Assembly: GCF_041270065.1 (NCBI RefSeq)
Contig: NZ_CP065958.1
Span: 2,418,001 to 2,482,000, forward strand
Length of the DNA: 64,000 bases
Source: Streptomyces fradiae
Lineage (GTDB): Bacteria > Actinomycetota > Actinomycetes > Streptomycetales > Streptomycetaceae
Direction of reading: 5' to 3'
The position numbers and the translations under genes are program-made. Under the pieces are notes generated by a model. The model had not been told where the DNA came from and did no database searches. It worked only from the letters and a program-made list of their open reading frames with translations. Below, in pieces: positions 10,016 through 18,140 of this stretch; the first letter of the stretch is position 1; each line of letters opens with the position of its first letter.

Positions 10016-10486
10016 ATGTCTTCTAATGAACTCGTGGAAAACACGGTGCGGGAGGAGATGGAACCCGAGAGCGCAGGGGGCTCCCCGGACCGGCGAGGAG
10101 TGCTGATCGCCGGCATGGCCCTGCTCGCCTGCCTCGGACTGCTCGGCTACGGCATCCTCAACACCGACGAGCAGCCGAAGCCGCGCGCCGTGCCGACGGC
10201 CGAGGTGACGTACGAGGTCACGGGAACAGGGACCGTCGAAGTCTGGTACCTCGCCCGGAACGAGGCAGGCACAGCCACGGTCGAGAAGGCGGTCACCCTT
10301 CCGTGGACGAAATCGGTCCAGGTACCCCTCGGCAAGGCTCCGACCGTCGCCGTCGTCCTCGACGGGAAGGGCGGCCAGGCGTCCTGCACACTGGCCATCC
10401 GCGGAAAGCATGTCCAGCGCGCCACCGCCATGGGCGAGTTCGGGCGTGCCACATGCACCGGCGCGCTGCCCGATGACAACGGGTAA
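10016..10486 (+). CDS. MmpS-like transport accessory membrane protein
   Basis: Predicted 156-residue single-pass membrane protein. A charged N-terminal tail (MSSNELVENTVREEMEPES) is followed by one transmembrane helix (VLIAGMALLACLGLLGYGIL, about residues 28-47). An extracytoplasmic beta domain with VTYEVTGTGTVEVWYL comes next, and two cysteines lie near the C-terminus (ASCTL and ATCTG). This is the arrangement of actinobacterial MmpS proteins, which partner MmpL/RND exporters in mycobacteria. No MmpL gene is adjacent, so a transport role is only inferred. The ATG at 10016 is the simplest start; an internal ATG at residue 15 directly follows a purine-rich stretch but would leave the ribosome binding site too close. 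It converges on the L,D-transpeptidase gene with a hairpin between them. Confidence 0.65.
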   Translation: MSSNELVENTVREEMEPESAGGSPDRRGVLIAGMALLACLGLLGYGILNTDEQPKPRAVPTAEVTYEVTGTGTVEVWYLARNEAGTATVEKAVTLPWTKSVQVPLGKAPTVAVVLDGKGGQASCTLAIRGKHVQRATAMGEFGRATCTGALPDDNG

Positions 10487-10544
10487 CGGTCCGCATCCGA
10501 CCCCGGCGTGCGGGTCAAGGGCCAGGCCGCCAATCAGAACACCA

Positions 10545-10577
10545 ACGGCCGGGACCCTTCCACGGGGTCCCGGCCGT
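10545..10577. terminator. bidirectional hairpin terminator
   Basis: Perfect 13-bp inverted repeat (ACGGCCGGGACCC at 10545-10557 and its complement at 10565-10577) with a 7-nt loop, lying between the convergent MmpS-like and L,D-transpeptidase genes. There is no clear T-run, as is common for actinobacterial terminators. Confidence 0.8.
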
Positions 10578-10664
10578 CTGGCGTCACGAGGCACGATGTC
10601 GGCTGTTGCGAGTGGACTCCCTCCGAGCGAGCGACCCGTACCGTGCCATGCAGTACGAGATGGC

Positions 10665-11606
10665 TCAGCCGATCGCGATCCGCGGGTTCGCCGACGGCCT
10701 GACCCAGCCCATGAACCGGTCCATCGTCGCCCGCGGCACGGAAACACAGCCAGCGGTCGCACCGTTGCCGTTGACGTGCAGGAAGATCCCGGCACCGCGG
10801 CCGGGTATGGCGGGCCACCGGTTGAAGTTGATGACGAGCGCCTTGGCGTACTGCGTCGGGTAGTTGATCAGGTGCTCGCTGCCGCGGTCGCCGGACTCGG
10901 TGAGCGGGAAGTCCGCGCCCTCGGCCGTGTGCATCTGGTTGTAGAACTTCGACTCCGGGTCCTCCACCCACCAGTGGCGGTCGTCGACCTTGGTGTACGG
11001 CATGGCTGTCCCGCTGGACTCGACGCCGAAGCCCTCGGTGATCGTGTACGTCCCCGAAGGCGTGGTGTACGTGCTCTGCCTGCGGGTTGCACCGTCCACG
11101 ACACCGTTGGAGCCCACACGTCCAGCGCTCGTGGAGAACTGCGCCTTCCAGCCGGAGGAGCCCTTCTGCCACGCGGTGACGGTGGCGTACGAACCGCGGG
11201 CCTTGACCGTGATGACCTGCGTGGCGTTGCCGATGTTCACGGGCACGGGAAAGTCCGGTGCGGCGGCGGGCTGGGACGTCTGCTGTCCGGACCCGTCAAC
11301 CGTCCCGCTGCCGGCTATGCCGCCTGCGGGGCTCGCCTTCGGGGTCACGCTTCTGGACGGCTTGGCGGAGGCGGAAGGGGACTTCGACGCGGACACCGAA
11401 ACGGAAGGGGAGGCGGAGGCAGACGCAGAGGCAGACGGGCTCGCCGACGCGGAGCTGCCCTTGGCCTCGCCATCACCCAGGTCAGTGCCAGGCGCGACAG
11501 AGGCCGCGGAGCCGGCGGGCCCCTTCTGGCCGCCGCAGGCCGACACGAGAGTCACCGCCCCGATGACAGCCAGCACGGACGCGTACCTACAGGAAGAACG
11601 CAGCAC
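10665..11606 (-). CDS. lipoprotein L,D-transpeptidase (YkuD domain)
   Basis: Predicted 313-residue cell-wall enzyme that forms 3-3 peptidoglycan cross-links or attaches proteins to the wall. The GTG at 11606 has an AGG nine bases upstream (GAGGAATCACTTC spacer) and yields a proper lipoprotein signal: RSSCRYASVLAV, hydrophobic core, lipobox LVSAC. A long Ser/Ala/Pro/Lys linker of roughly 70 residues, which would span the wall, leads to the C-terminal YkuD domain. The catalytic region reads IFLHVNGNGATAGCVSVPR, giving the His and the SxGC-type Cys (here TAGC) of the family. The closest description is the ErfK/YbiS/YcfS/YnhG group. It is a single gene reading away from the tRNA cluster. Confidence 0.85.
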   Translation of the reverse strand: MLRSSCRYASVLAVIGAVTLVSACGGQKGPAGSAASVAPGTDLGDGEAKGSSASASPSASASASASPSVSVSASKSPSASAKPSRSVTPKASPAGGIAGSGTVDGSGQQTSQPAAAPDFPVPVNIGNATQVITVKARGSYATVTAWQKGSSGWKAQFSTSAGRVGSNGVVDGATRRQSTYTTPSGTYTITEGFGVESSGTAMPYTKVDDRHWWVEDPESKFYNQMHTAEGADFPLTESGDRGSEHLINYPTQYAKALVINFNRWPAIPGRGAGIFLHVNGNGATAGCVSVPRATMDRFMGWVRPSANPRIAIG

Positions 11607-11976
11607 GAAGTGATTCCTCGGTTCGTCGGAACAGCGCGGCACGCACCGCCGCGCATCAAGGCGGCCGGTTATACAGGCTCCGCGGCCACCAAAACCACGC
11701 GCAGGACATTACGGACACGACCGCCGACAGAGGGGCGTCGACGAGGGCTCGGAATTCGGTACGGGTGTGCGGCGTGTCACACGCAGGAGCCGTGGGATCG
11801 CCGTGGGATCATCGACACGGCACCACATCCCACGCTCCACCCAAAACCGCAGGCCAAGAGGGTGCGGCCCCTGCGAAACAGGCCGAAGGCACCCGTTTCG
11901 CTGCACCAATGTGAGGCGACCGCTGCACGCGGAAACGCCCCTCCAGGGGTGTTTCCGCAGGTCAGAACGTTTTTCT
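11607..11976. other. intergenic region between L,D-transpeptidase gene and tRNA
   Basis: The 370 bp contain the promoter region of the L,D-transpeptidase gene on the minus strand, not resolvable to boxes, and a hairpin at 11929-11958 behind the CAT tRNA. No convincing coding region is present. Frames that stay open here lack Streptomyces third-position GC bias. Confidence 0.5.
11929..11958 (-). terminator. hairpin behind the CAT-anticodon tRNA
   Basis: Inverted repeat GCGGAAACGCCCC / GGGGTGTTTCCGC with one G-T wobble and a 4-nt loop, starting 18 nt past the 3' end of the minus-strand tRNA. It has no T-run on the tRNA strand, so it is either a T-less terminator or a processing hairpin. Confidence 0.6.
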
Positions 11977-12053
11977 TGGTGGGGCGGGTGGGACTCGAAC
12001 CCACGGCCGACGGATTATGAGTCCGCTGCTCTAACCGGCTGAGCTACCGCCCC
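11977..12053 (-). tRNA. tRNA with CAT anticodon (tRNA-Ile2 or elongator Met)
   Basis: Complete 77-nt cloverleaf including an encoded CCA end. The 7-bp acceptor stem GGGGCGG/CCGCCCC pairs fully, the D-arm holds AGCTCAGCCGGTTAGAGC, the anticodon loop is CTCATAA and the T-arm is GTGGGTTCGAGTCCCAC. The anticodon is CAT. The stem around it (GCGGACTCATAATCCGT) and the variable region resemble the lysidine-modified isoleucine tRNA more than elongator methionine, but the two are hard to separate by eye. Confidence 0.9.
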
Positions 12054-12185
12054 GAACACCACGGCGCGTACAAGTGTGCGCGCCGTCTGCCGCAGCATAG
12101 CCGCTCATACGATCTCCTGCTCCGGATGGTCGGCCATGCTCAACCAACAGGACTCACCCGTCCCGTCGGCGGTTCCAGGGGAAAC

Positions 12186-12208
12186 GAAAAAGGACCCCGA
12201 AGGGTCCT
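12186..12208 (-). terminator. terminator behind tRNA-Asn
   Basis: Stem AGGACCC / GGGTCCT (12191-12197 and 12202-12208) with a CGAA loop, followed on the minus strand by five T residues. It lies 8 nt past the encoded CCA of the first tRNA-Asn copy and would end the tandem tRNA-Asn transcript. Confidence 0.8.
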
Positions 12209-12215
12209 CTTCCGA

Positions 12216-12291
12216 TGGCTCCCCCGACTGGACTCGAACCAGTAACCCTCCGGTTAACAGCCGAATGCTCTGCCAATTGAGCTACAGGGGA
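12216..12291 (-). tRNA. tRNA-Asn (GTT), copy with encoded CCA
   Basis: A 76-nt cloverleaf: acceptor TCCCCTG pairs with CGGGGGA (one G-T pair), the D-arm is TAGCTCAATTGGCAGAGC, the anticodon loop CTGTTAA gives GTT, and the T-arm is ACTGGTTCGAGTCCAGT. The 3' end is GCCA, so CCA is genome-encoded. It is the downstream member of a tandem pair. Confidence 0.95.
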
Positions 12292-12296
12292 TCGCG

Positions 12297-12369
12297 CTCC
12301 CCCGACTGGACTCGAACCAGTAACCTGCCGGTTAACAGCCGGCTGCTCTGCCAATTGAGCTACAGGGGA
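12297..12369 (-). tRNA. tRNA-Asn (GTT), copy without encoded CCA
   Basis: A 73-nt cloverleaf nearly identical to the neighbouring tRNA-Asn, with the same acceptor stem, D-arm and T-arm and anticodon GTT. The anticodon stem differs (CCGGCTGTTAACCGG instead of TTCGGCTGTTAACCGGA). The bases after the discriminator G are CGC, so CCA must be added after transcription. It lies only 5 bp upstream of the other copy and is probably co-transcribed with it. Confidence 0.95.
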
Positions 12370-12504
12370 TTGCTGCGTTGCGACGAACGGCCCCACCTCC
12401 GGCCTTGCCGGGGAGCGGGCGCTCGCTGCGAGACATAGATTAGCGCAAGCAGGGGGGTGCTCCGCCAATCGGTATCCCCAGGGCGTCCAGGGAAGGATCG
12501 CAGC

Positions 12505-12813
12505 GTGCGGTACAAGCTGGTCTTCGTCGCCGGACTGGGCCTCGGTTTCGTGATCGGGACGCGGGCCGGGCGTGAGGTGTACGAGCGGATGAAGTCGTCC
12601 GCGAAGCAGGTCGCCGGGAACCCCGCGGTGCGCAACGCGGCCGAGTCCGCCGCCCAGGGCGGGCGGCAGGCCGCCGGGCGGGCGCTGCACGTGGTCGGCG
12701 ACCAGGCGCAGCGGATCCCGGAGAAGATCCGGTCGCGGCGCGAGCACAACGGGCACTACAGCCGGCAGTCCGCCCAGTTCGAGGACGACGACTGGGGAAC
12801 CAGCAACACCTGA
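12505..12813 (+). CDS. YtxH-like small membrane protein
   Basis: Predicted 102-residue protein beginning at GTG 12505, with GAAGGA eight bases upstream. The N-terminal hydrophobic segment YKLVFVAGLGLGFVIGTRAG is the typical start of YtxH-type proteins: a short membrane anchor ending in GTRAG. A predicted amphipathic helical stretch follows (REVYERMKSSAKQVAGNPAV, then AAESAAQGGRQAAGRALHV). The tail is acidic and polar. Function in Streptomyces is unknown; Bacillus YtxH is a stress-associated small membrane protein. It stands alone between the tRNA cluster and the FGGY kinase. Confidence 0.75.
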   Translation: MRYKLVFVAGLGLGFVIGTRAGREVYERMKSSAKQVAGNPAVRNAAESAAQGGRQAAGRALHVVGDQAQRIPEKIRSRREHNGHYSRQSAQFEDDDWGTSNT

Positions 12814-12911
12814 ACCCGGGCAGCCGAACCCGGACACGTGAACCGGGCGGCTGAAGCCGGAATCACCCGGCGTACACCGGAAAGACCCGGCGTACGGCAG
12901 AATCATGTGCC

Positions 12912-14351
12912 ATGGGGATAGTCGCCGGCCTTGACAGCTCAACGGACTCCACGCGCATCGTCGTCTGTGACACCGACACCGGTGCCGTGCTGCGGCAGGG
13001 CCATGCCCCGCACCCCCTGGAACCCAAGGCCACCGACGTCGACCCGCAGGCCTGGCTGCTCTCCCTCGGGGACGCCGCGACCGGCGGGCTGCTCGAAGGC
13101 GTGCAGGCCATCGGGGTCGCCGCGCAGGGGCACGGGATCGTGCCGCTCGACGCGCAGGGCGCCCTGGTGCGGCCCGCGCTCGTCGGGAACGACAAGCGGG
13201 CCCAGGTCGCCGCGGCCGACCTCGTCGAGTCGTTCGGCGGGCGGCAGGCGTGGACCGGGGCCGTCGGCGCCGTGCCGCAGTCCGGGATGCCCGTCGCCAA
13301 GCTGCGCTGGCTCGCCCGCACCGAGCCCGAGCACGCCCAGCGGATCGCCTCCGTCCTCCAGCCGCACGACTGGCTGGTCTGGCAGCTGCTCGGCCGGCCC
13401 GCGCGCCGCACCACCGACCGCGGCGCCGCCTCCGCCACCGGCTACTGGTCCGCCCGCACCGGGTCCTACCGCCCCGACCTCGTCGAGCTGGCGCTCGGGC
13501 ACCACGCCGCGCTGCCCGAGGTGCTCGGGCCCGCCGAGGCCGCCGGCACCACCCCCGAAGGGCTGCTGATCTCCGCCGGTACGGGCGAGACGATGGCGGC
13601 CGCCCTCGGTCTCGGCCTCGGCACCGGGGACGCGGTCGTCTCCCTCGGCGCCTCCGGCTCCGTGATGGCCGTCCACCACGAGGCCCCGGCCGACCCGGAC
13701 GGCACGATCACCGCGTACGCCGACGCCGCCGGCATGCACCTGCCCGTGGTGCACACCTCCAATGCCGTACGGGTGCTCCGCGGCACCGCCGAGATGCTGG
13801 GCGCCGAGTCGCTCGACGAGCTGTCCGCGCTCGCCCTGAAGTCCACCCCCGGCGCCTCCGGGCTCGTGCTGCTGCCCTATCTGGAGGGCGAGCGCACCCC
13901 GAACCTGCCGCACACCGCCGGCACCCTCAGCGGGCTGCGCCGCGAGTCCATGAAGCCCGAACACCTGGCCCGGGCCTCCTTCGAGGGCATGCTGTGCTCG
14001 CTCGCCGACGCGATGGACGTGCTGCGCCGGCGCGGCGTCGAGGTGCGCCGGGTGTTCCTGCTCGGGGCCGCCGCCGGGCTGCCCGCCGTGCAGGCCATGG
14101 CGCCCGCGCTGTTCGGCGCGCAGGTCGTCGTACCCCAGCCGGCCGAGTACGCGGCGCTCGGCGCCGCCCGGCAGGCGGCCTGGGCGCTCGGGGTGTCCCA
14201 GGGCACCCTCTCCCCCGCGGTCCCGCCGGCCTGGCAGGGCGCCGCCGCGCAGGTCTTCGAGGCGGGCGAAGAGCTCGCGGTCGGGCAGGCCGTGCGCCAG
14301 CAGTACATCGCCACCCGCGACCAGCTGCACCCGGGCGCCTTCAGCGCGTGA
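12912..14351 (+). CDS. xylB: FGGY-family carbohydrate kinase, probably xylulokinase
   Basis: Predicted 479-residue cytoplasmic sugar kinase that phosphorylates D-xylulose or a related ketose with ATP. The N-terminal actin-like fold opens with GIVAGLDSSTDSTRIVVCD, the phosphate-1 loop of the FGGY family. GVAAQGHGIVPLD and the GNDKRA segment follow, giving the catalytic Asp region. The C-terminal half has GDAVVSLGASGSVMAV (phosphate-2/adenosine region) and FLLGAAAGLPAVQAMAPALF. The length fits xylulokinase (about 480). No xylose isomerase or transporter is adjacent, so the substrate is inferred from overall similarity only. The ATG at 12912 follows a purine-poor leader with no obvious ribosome binding site, so it may be leaderless or weakly translated. 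Confidence 0.8.
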   Translation: MGIVAGLDSSTDSTRIVVCDTDTGAVLRQGHAPHPLEPKATDVDPQAWLLSLGDAATGGLLEGVQAIGVAAQGHGIVPLDAQGALVRPALVGNDKRAQVAAADLVESFGGRQAWTGAVGAVPQSGMPVAKLRWLARTEPEHAQRIASVLQPHDWLVWQLLGRPARRTTDRGAASATGYWSARTGSYRPDLVELALGHHAALPEVLGPAEAAGTTPEGLLISAGTGETMAAALGLGLGTGDAVVSLGASGSVMAVHHEAPADPDGTITAYADAAGMHLPVVHTSNAVRVLRGTAEMLGAESLDELSALALKSTPGASGLVLLPYLEGERTPNLPHTAGTLSGLRRESMKPEHLARASFEGMLCSLADAMDVLRRRGVEVRRVFLLGAAAGLPAVQAMAPALFGAQVVVPQPAEYAALGAARQAAWALGVSQGTLSPAVPPAWQGAAAQVFEAGEELAVGQAVRQQYIATRDQLHPGAFSA

Positions 14352-14461
14352 GCGGGAGGACACCCGCACGCGGGGACGCTTCGTAAAGACTTCACCAGGG
14401 CTCAGCGGGGCACCCTAAAACGAGTCGTAACGTCTCGGGAGCGCGGGCGATAGTAGAACCC

Positions 14462-16195
14462 GTGCTCATAAGACTCCTCCGAACCTTCCTCGGCCCGTAC
14501 AGAAAACCCATCGCCCTGCTCGTGCTGCTGCAGCTGCTGCAGACCAGCGCCACTCTCTACCTGCCGACCCTGAACGCCGACATCATCGACAACGGTGTCG
14601 TGAACGGGGACACCGGCTACATCCTGCGGTTCGGCGCGCTGATGATCGGCGTGTCCCTCGTGCAGGTCGTCTGCAACATCGGGGCCGTGTACTTCGGTGC
14701 GCGGACCGCGGCCGCGCTCGGGCGGGACGTCCGGGCCGCGGTCTTCGGCCGTGTGCAGTCCTTCTCGGCCCGGGAGGTCGGACACTTCGGCGCGCCGTCG
14801 CTGATCACCCGCACCACCAATGACGTGCAGCAGGTCCAGATGCTGGTCCTGATGGCGTTCACCCTGATGGTCTCCGCGCCGATCATGTGTGTCGGCGGCA
14901 TCATCATGGCGCTCGGCCTGGACGTGCCGCTGTCGGCCGTCCTGATCGCCGTCGTGCCGGTGCTCGGCATCGCGGTCTCGCTGATCGTGCGGAAGATGCG
15001 CCCGCTGTTCCGCACCATGCAGGAGCGGCTCGACACCGTGAACCGGGTGCTGCGCGAGCAGATCACCGGCAACCGGGTGATCCGCGCCTTCGTCCGCGAC
15101 GGCTACGAGCGTGAGCGGTTCAAGGGCTCGAACGTCGAACTGACCGACGTGTCGATGTCCACCGGACGGCTGATGGCACTGATGTTCCCGACCGTGATGA
15201 CGGTCGTGAACGTGTCGTCGATCGCCGTCGTCTGGTTCGGAGCGCACCGCATCGACAGCGGCGCGATGGAGATCGGCGCGCTGACCGCCTTCCTCGCGTA
15301 TCTGATGCAGATCGTGATGGCCGTGATGATGGCCACCTTCATGTTCATGATGGTGCCGCGGGCCGAGGTGTGCGCCGAGCGCATCGAGGAGGTCCTGGCG
15401 ACCGAGTCCAGCGTGGTGCCGCCGGCCGAGCCGGTCACCGCCCTGGCCCGGCACGGGCATCTGGAGGTCAGGAACGCGGACTTCCGCTACCCGGGCGCCG
15501 AGGAGTCGGTGCTGCGGGACGTCGAGCTGGTCGCCCGCCCCGGCGAGACCACCGCGATCATCGGCTCGACCGGCTCCGGCAAGTCGACGCTGCTCGGCCT
15601 GGTGCCGCGGCTCTTCGACGTGACCGGCGGCGAGGTCCTGGTCGACGGCGTGGACGTGCGCGAGCTCGAACCGGGCCTGATGGCGCGGACGGTCGGCCTG
15701 GTGCCGCAGAAGCCGTATCTGTTCTCCGGGACGGTGGCGACCAATCTGCGGTACGGCAAGCCCGACGCGACCGACGAGGAGCTGTGGCACGCCCTGGAGG
15801 TGGCCCAGGCCAAGGACTTCGTGGCCAAGCTGGAGGGCGGGCTCAACGCGCCCATCGCGCAGGGCGGCACCAATGTCTCCGGCGGGCAGCGGCAGCGGCT
15901 CGCGATCGCCCGCACCCTGGTGCAGCAGCCGGAGATCTATCTCTTCGACGACTCCTTCTCCGCCCTCGACTACGAGACGGACGCGCTGCTGCGCTCCGCG
16001 CTCGCCGCGGAGACGGCCGAGTCGACCGTGGTCATCGTCGCCCAGCGGGTGTCGACGATCCGGGACGCCGACCGGATCGTGGTCCTCGACGAGGGCCGGG
16101 TGGTCGGCACGGGCCGGCACCACGAGCTGATGGCGGAGAACGAGACGTACCGGGAGATCGTGCTCTCCCAGCTGACCGAGGCGGAGGCAGCCTGA
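14462..16195 (+). CDS. ABC exporter half-transporter, subunit 1 (degenerate catalytic site)
   Basis: Predicted 577-residue inner-membrane half-transporter with a six-helix transmembrane domain (about residues 1-310) and a C-terminal nucleotide-binding domain. Motifs: Walker A GSTGSGKST (about 367), canonical signature NVSGGQRQRLAIAR, and Walker B IYLFDDSFSALD, where Asp replaces the catalytic Glu. A His follows in the usual H-loop region only as a Gln (VVIVAQRVST). This is the pattern of the degenerate-site partner of a heterodimeric type IV exporter such as TM287/288. The start is GTG at 14462. The stop overlaps the ATG of the next gene (TGATG), so the two are translationally coupled and should form one heterodimer. 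The substrate (drug, lipid or peptide) is unknown. Confidence 0.9.
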   Translation: MLIRLLRTFLGPYRKPIALLVLLQLLQTSATLYLPTLNADIIDNGVVNGDTGYILRFGALMIGVSLVQVVCNIGAVYFGARTAAALGRDVRAAVFGRVQSFSAREVGHFGAPSLITRTTNDVQQVQMLVLMAFTLMVSAPIMCVGGIIMALGLDVPLSAVLIAVVPVLGIAVSLIVRKMRPLFRTMQERLDTVNRVLREQITGNRVIRAFVRDGYERERFKGSNVELTDVSMSTGRLMALMFPTVMTVVNVSSIAVVWFGAHRIDSGAMEIGALTAFLAYLMQIVMAVMMATFMFMMVPRAEVCAERIEEVLATESSVVPPAEPVTALARHGHLEVRNADFRYPGAEESVLRDVELVARPGETTAIIGSTGSGKSTLLGLVPRLFDVTGGEVLVDGVDVRELEPGLMARTVGLVPQKPYLFSGTVATNLRYGKPDATDEELWHALEVAQAKDFVAKLEGGLNAPIAQGGTNVSGGQRQRLAIARTLVQQPEIYLFDDSFSALDYETDALLRSALAAETAESTVVIVAQRVSTIRDADRIVVLDEGRVVGTGRHHELMAENETYREIVLSQLTEAEAA

Positions 16196-18126
16196 TGGCC
16201 GGTCCTGGCGGACGAATGATGGCCGGCGCCGGCGGCCCGGACTCGAGGTCGATGGACTTCAAGGGTTCGGGCAAGCGGCTGCTGCGGCAGCTGGCGCCGG
16301 AGCGCGGCACGCTGTGGCTGATGCTGATCGCCGGTGTGCTGTCGGTGGCGGCCTCGGTGGTCGGGCCGAAGATCCTCGGCAAGGCGACCGACCTGGTCTT
16401 CGCGGGCGTGGTCGGGCGGCAGATGCCCGAGGGCGCCACCAAGGAGCAGGCCCTCGCGGGGCTGCGCGCCAAGGGCGACGGCGGCATGGCGGACATGCTG
16501 TCCGGGGTCGACTTCACCCCGGGTCAGGGCATCGACTTCACGGCGGTCGGCGAGGTGCTCGGCATCGCGCTCGGCGTGTACGTGCTCGCGGGCCTGCTGA
16601 TGCTGGTGTCGACCCGGATGTCGATCAGGGTGATCAACCGGACGATCTACCGGATGCGCGAGGACGTCCAGGCGAAGCTTGCGCGGCTGCCGCTGTCGTA
16701 CTTCGACAAGGCCAAGCGCGGCGAGGTGCTCTCGCGGGCGACCAACGACATCGACAACATCTCGCAGACCCTGCAGCAGTCGATGGGCCAGCTGATCAAC
16801 TCCCTGCTGACCATCGTCGGCGTGCTCGCGATGATGTTCTGGATCTCGCCGCTGCTCGCCCTGGTGGCACTGATCACGGTGCCGCTGTCGGTGGTCGTGG
16901 CGACGAAGATCGGCAAGCGCTCGCAGCCGCACTTCGTGCAGCAGTGGAAGTCCACGGGCAAGCTCAACGCCCACATCGAGGAGATGTACACCGGGCACAC
17001 CCTGGTGAAGGTCTTCGGGCGGCAGGACGAGTCCGCGCGGGACTTCCGCGAGCAGAACGAGGCTTTGTACGAGGCCGGGTTCAAGGCGCAGTTCAACAGC
17101 GGCGTCATGCAGCCGGTGATGCTGTTCGTGTCGAACCTGAACTATGTGCTCGTGGCCGTCGTCGGCGGACTGCGGGTGGCCAGCGGCAGCCTGTCCATCG
17201 GTGACGTGCAGGCCTTCATCCAGTACTCCCGGCAGTTCTCGATGCCGCTGACGCAGGTCGCGTCGATGGCGAACCTGGTGCAGTCGGGCGTGGCCTCCGC
17301 CGAGCGGATCTTCGAGCTGCTCGACGCGGAGGAGCAGGAGCCGGACGCGCCGCACAGCGAGCAGCCGGCGGACCTCAAGGGCAAGGTGGCCCTGGAGCGC
17401 GTGTCCTTCCGTTACGAGGAGGACAAGCCGCTCATCGAGGACCTGTCGCTCTCGGTGGAGCCGGGGCAGACGGTCGCGATCGTCGGCCCGACCGGCGCCG
17501 GCAAGACGACGCTGGTGAACCTGCTCATGCGGTTCTACGAGGTGACCGGCGGCCGGATCACGCTGGACGGCACCGACATCGGCAAGATGTCGCGGGAGGA
17601 CCTGCGCACCGGGATCGGCATGGTGCTCCAGGACACCTGGCTGTTCGGCGGCACCATCGCGGAGAACATCGCGTACGGCGCGACGCGCGAGGTGAGCCGG
17701 GCGGAGATCGAGGAGGCGGCGAAGGCGGCCCACGCGGACCGCTTCATCCGCACCCTGCCCGAGGGCTACGACACCGTCATCGACGACGACGGCGCGGGCG
17801 TGAGCGCGGGCGAGAAGCAGCTGATCACCATCGCGCGGGCGTTCCTGTCCGACCCGGTGATCCTGGTCCTCGACGAGGCGACCAGCTCGGTCGACACCCG
17901 TACCGAGGTGCTGATCCAGAAGGCGATGGCGCGGCTCGCCCACGGGCGCACCTCGTTCGTGATCGCGCACCGGCTCTCCACCATCCGGGACGCGGACGTG
18001 ATCCTGGTGATGGAGAACGGCTCGATCGTCGAGCAGGGCACGCACGAGGAGCTGCTCGCCTCGGAAGGTGCGTACGCGCGGCTGTACGCGGCGCAGTTCG
18101 CCCAGGCGGTCGCCGAGGTGGACTGA
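16195..18126 (+). CDS. ABC exporter half-transporter, subunit 2 (catalytic Glu)
   Basis: Predicted 643-residue partner of the upstream half-transporter, starting at the ATG that overlaps the previous stop by one base. The transmembrane domain carries an insert of about 60 residues between the first two helices (GVVGRQMPEGATKEQALAGL onward). The nucleotide-binding domain has Walker A GPTGAGKTT, Walker B VILVLDEATSS with the catalytic Glu, and H-loop VIAHRLSTI. The signature is altered to GVSAGEKQLITIAR. Together with subunit 1 this gives one consensus site (this Walker B plus the partner's SGGQ) and one degenerate site. Actinobacterial pairs of this kind (for example Rv1272c/Rv1273c) are exporters of unsettled substrate. 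Confidence 0.9.
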   Translation: MAGPGGRMMAGAGGPDSRSMDFKGSGKRLLRQLAPERGTLWLMLIAGVLSVAASVVGPKILGKATDLVFAGVVGRQMPEGATKEQALAGLRAKGDGGMADMLSGVDFTPGQGIDFTAVGEVLGIALGVYVLAGLLMLVSTRMSIRVINRTIYRMREDVQAKLARLPLSYFDKAKRGEVLSRATNDIDNISQTLQQSMGQLINSLLTIVGVLAMMFWISPLLALVALITVPLSVVVATKIGKRSQPHFVQQWKSTGKLNAHIEEMYTGHTLVKVFGRQDESARDFREQNEALYEAGFKAQFNSGVMQPVMLFVSNLNYVLVAVVGGLRVASGSLSIGDVQAFIQYSRQFSMPLTQVASMANLVQSGVASAERIFELLDAEEQEPDAPHSEQPADLKGKVALERVSFRYEEDKPLIEDLSLSVEPGQTVAIVGPTGAGKTTLVNLLMRFYEVTGGRITLDGTDIGKMSREDLRTGIGMVLQDTWLFGGTIAENIAYGATREVSRAEIEEAAKAAHADRFIRTLPEGYDTVIDDDGAGVSAGEKQLITIARAFLSDPVILVLDEATSSVDTRTEVLIQKAMARLAHGRTSFVIAHRLSTIRDADVILVMENGSIVEQGTHEELLASEGAYARLYAAQFAQAVAEVD

Positions 18127-18140
18127 GCGTCCACCGGGGT

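Noticed and set aside
12297..12369. tRNA-Asn as an integration site of a mobile element
   Set aside because: No integrase gene, no flanking duplicate of the tRNA end other than the tandem copy, and no atypical DNA on either side.
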